7,658 nt of DNA from Anaerolineales bacterium (GTDB lineage Bacteria; Chloroflexota; Anaerolineae; Anaerolineales; DRMV01). The stretch covers positions 1-7,658 of the forward strand of contig JALXBY010000072.1 in the NCBI GenBank assembly GCA_026991215.1, written 5' to 3'. The position numbers and the translations under genes were made by a program. Of the stretch, positions 6,120 through 7,658 are shown piece by piece (the stretch's first letter is position 1; each line of letters opens with the position of its first letter). Below the pieces are notes generated by a model. The model saw only the letters and a program-made list of their open reading frames with translations. It was not told the origin of the DNA and ran no database searches.

Positions 6120-7055
6120 ATGTTGTACGGCATCCTGGTCCTGCTCATCGGTCTCCTGGGGTATGCCGCCGCGCTGGGCTACGCTGTGCCCTTCTTCTGG
6201 GCCAAGCGGTACGAACGCAGTCTGGGGGAAGCCCTCTGGCCCGCGCTGGGCCTCGGTACCCTGACGGGGCTGGTGTGGGTCGGATGGCTGTACGCCGCCG
6301 GTCTGCTGGCGGACCTGAACCCAGGCCGCCTCCCCTGGGCCGCAGTGGGCCTCCAGGAAGGGTTGAAGACCGCGGCCTTCCTGGGCCTGTGGTACCCACG
6401 GGTCAAAGCCCACCTGCAGGACCTGTTCGATGGGTTCACGCACACGGTGCTCATCGGCCTGGGGGTGGCAGGCGTCGCCGCAGGGGTTCAGGCCGGGATG
6501 TGGTTCGCCGCTTCCGCAGGCGGGGCCTGGTGGCCCATTCCCCTTTTCCCCCTGCTGTTGACCTACAACACGGCCCTGGCCACCCCTTTCCTGGGGCTGG
6601 CGGTGGTCGTGGCGCGGGAAAGGCGATACCCCCTGGCCCCTACGTTGCTCGCGGGATTCCTCCTCAACCTGGGCGTCCATCTCGCATATCGGGCGGCCCT
6701 GAATCTGGCCTGGCTACCGCCCCTCCTGGCCCTGTTGGGGCTTTATGCACTGCCGGGCGTGGCTTTTTGGGCTTTGCTGCGGGAACGGGGGATTCTGCAG
6801 CGCTACCTGGCAGAAGAGGTGCAACGCGGGCTGATTTCCCCGGAGCACGTCCGCACCGCGTGTTCCCCCTACCGGCAGTTGCAGGCCGTGCGCCGGGCCA
6901 GGCGCTGGGGTCGGGTGGAGTTCACTCTGCGCTTCTACCGGGCTTTGGCCCGGCTGGCCTTCCTCAAAGCGCGGGGGAATTCGACATCCCCGGCCCACCT
7001 GCGGGAACTGCAGCGGGAAGTGGCGCGCCTGGCCCCCAAAGTGGAAATCGGATAG
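6120..7055 (+). CDS. PrsW-like polytopic membrane protein, probably lacking an intact active site
   Basis: A 311-residue inner-membrane protein with about seven or eight hydrophobic segments (roughly 2-25, 38-62, 74-92, 106-131, 137-165, 173-190, 197-219) and a basic cytoplasmic tail (220-311). The order of features fits the PrsW family of intramembrane metalloproteases, which cleave membrane anti-sigma factors in Bacillus. They are: LQEGLK (78-83) where the family has EExxK; DGFTHTVLIGLGVAG (104-118) where it has a DG...GLGFA..EN segment; a later TYNTALATPFLG segment (148-159); FLLNLGVH (180-187); and the tail with YLAEEVQRGLISPEH (229-243) and LARLAFLKARG (276-286). The first Glu of the pair is Gln79, the E-N pair of the second motif is Ala120-Ala121, and there is no His in the segment at 137-165. 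It is therefore a likely pseudoprotease or a divergent relative with another role. The assignment is by eye. Confidence 0.65.
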   Translation: MLYGILVLLIGLLGYAAALGYAVPFFWAKRYERSLGEALWPALGLGTLTGLVWVGWLYAAGLLADLNPGRLPWAAVGLQEGLKTAAFLGLWYPRVKAHLQDLFDGFTHTVLIGLGVAGVAAGVQAGMWFAASAGGAWWPIPLFPLLLTYNTALATPFLGLAVVVARERRYPLAPTLLAGFLLNLGVHLAYRAALNLAWLPPLLALLGLYALPGVAFWALLRERGILQRYLAEEVQRGLISPEHVRTACSPYRQLQAVRRARRWGRVEFTLRFYRALARLAFLKARGNSTSPAHLRELQREVARLAPKVEIG

Positions 7056-7088
7056 GCCGGGCCGGGACACCCTGGCCCCAGCCCGGCC
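7055..7088. terminator. GC hairpin between convergent genes, possible bidirectional terminator
   Basis: GGCCGGGC (7055-7062) pairs perfectly with GCCCGGCC (7081-7088) over 8 bp, extendable by an A-T pair and a T-G wobble. The 18-base loop can hold an inner GGG/CCC stem (7064-7066 with 7070-7072). It begins at the last base of the PrsW-like stop codon and lies 16 bases beyond the ileS stop on the other strand. No T-tract follows on either side, so termination strength is uncertain. Confidence 0.45.
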
Positions 7089-7104
7089 TGCAGCCGCTGG
7101 CCCG

Positions 7105-7658
7105 CTACTTCACCCATGCCACCTGCACCTGGACCTGGCCCCCATCCAGCCGGAAGGCGCCGGACGCCTGCTTCTTGGCCTGGCCCTGGAAGGCCCCCGG
7201 TTTCATCTCCACCGCCAGGGTTTCCTGCATGATGTACTCCCGGTTGGCCTCCAGGACCCGGGCCACTTCCTCCGGCGCCTGGTAGTAAATGCGGATGCGG
7301 TCGGTGAAGTCCAGGTCGGCTTCCTTGCGCAGGTTCTGCACCTGGTGCACGAACTCCCGCACCCAGCCTTCTTCCCGCAATTCCGGCGTGATGGTGGTAT
7401 CCAGGGCCACGGTGTAGGGACCGTCCACCACGGTGGCGTATTCGGCCCTGGGTTCCAGGCGCACTTCCACTTCCTCGGGAAGGATGGTGTAGGTTTCGCC
7501 GTCCACCGTCACGGTGAAAGGCTCACCGGCCAGCACCTTGTGGGCCACGGCTTTGGGGTCCAGGGCCAGAATGGCCTGGCGAATCTTGGGGGAAAGGCCC
7601 TTGTACTTCTGCCCCAGTTGCTTGGGCAGGGGATGAATGACGTACTCGCAGATATCAT
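7105..7658 (-). CDS. ileS: Isoleucyl-tRNA synthetase, C-terminal part (N-terminus outside window)
   Basis: This class I aminoacyl-tRNA synthetase charges tRNA-Ile with isoleucine in the cytoplasm. The last 183 residues are visible. The reading frame is open from the window edge (first full residues DICEYVIHPLPKQLG) to the TAG at 7107-7105. Diagnostic stretches are ALDTTITPELREEGWVREFV and QNLRKEADLDFTDRIRIYY, typical of the C-terminal region after the anticodon-binding domain of the longer, eukaryal-like IleS type. The HIGH and KMSKS motifs and the CP1 editing domain lie outside the window. An internal GTG at 7548 is not the real start, because coding sequence continues upstream in frame. It converges with the PrsW-like gene, with 49 bases between stop codons. 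Confidence 0.93.
   Translation of the reverse strand, partial: DICEYVIHPLPKQLGQKYKGLSPKIRQAILALDPKAVAHKVLAGEPFTVTVDGETYTILPEEVEVRLEPRAEYATVVDGPYTVALDTTITPELREEGWVREFVHQVQNLRKEADLDFTDRIRIYYQAPEEVARVLEANREYIMQETLAVEMKPGAFQGQAKKQASGAFRLDGGQVQVQVAWVK

Noticed and set aside
6071..7285. 404-codon plus-strand frame beginning at the ATG in the leader hairpin loop, with AAGG 5 bases upstream
   Set aside because: It overlaps the PrsW-like gene and the end of ileS in another frame and gives a Pro/Gly/Arg-rich product with no domain. The start site itself is buried in a 10-bp hairpin. Translation through it would cross the real start, but I see no evidence that it is used.

Overview
The window is GC-rich and most resembles a member of the Chloroflexota (Anaerolineae-like). 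This is inferred from three things: the Chloroflexota-style Pro/Thr/Glu/Ala-rich linker after the lipobox of the solute-binding lipoprotein, the large SARP/BTAD-NTPase-TPR regulator, and a CofE of the form I recall from that phylum. No database search was run.

Layout. (1) 2-748, minus: nearly complete cofE (coenzyme F420-0:L-glutamate ligase), cut by the left edge. (2) 789-821: strong 14-bp hairpin terminator closing the next minus-strand gene. (3) 845-2314, minus: family 1 (sugar-type) ABC solute-binding lipoprotein. (4) 2315-2653: divergent control region holding a perfectly phased array of fifteen degenerate 7-bp units (2383-2487), with a candidate promoter on each side. (5) 2654-5893, plus: 1079-aa STAND-type regulator with an OmpR-like winged helix, a BTAD, an NTPase and TPRs. 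(6) 5894-6119: a 226-base leader with a short hairpin just after the regulator's stop and a perfect 10-bp hairpin whose 3' arm can also pair with the next gene's ribosome binding site. (7) 6120-7055, plus: 311-aa polytopic membrane protein of PrsW-like architecture with several expected active-site residues missing. (8) 7055-7088: GC-rich hairpin between convergent genes. (9) 7105-7658, minus: C-terminal part of isoleucyl-tRNA synthetase, cut by the right edge.

How the parts may work together. cofE and ileS are housekeeping genes flanking an accessory segment. The divergent regulator/lipoprotein pair is a plausible nutrient-sensing module: a TPR-STAND activator next to a sugar-binding lipoprotein recalls the logic of MalT with maltose uptake. 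No permease or ATPase gene is in view, so the link rests on position only. The least explained parts are the symmetric heptamer array between the two promoters, the His/Cys cluster inside the BTAD, the apparently catalytically degraded PrsW-like protein, and the possible RNA switch ahead of it.
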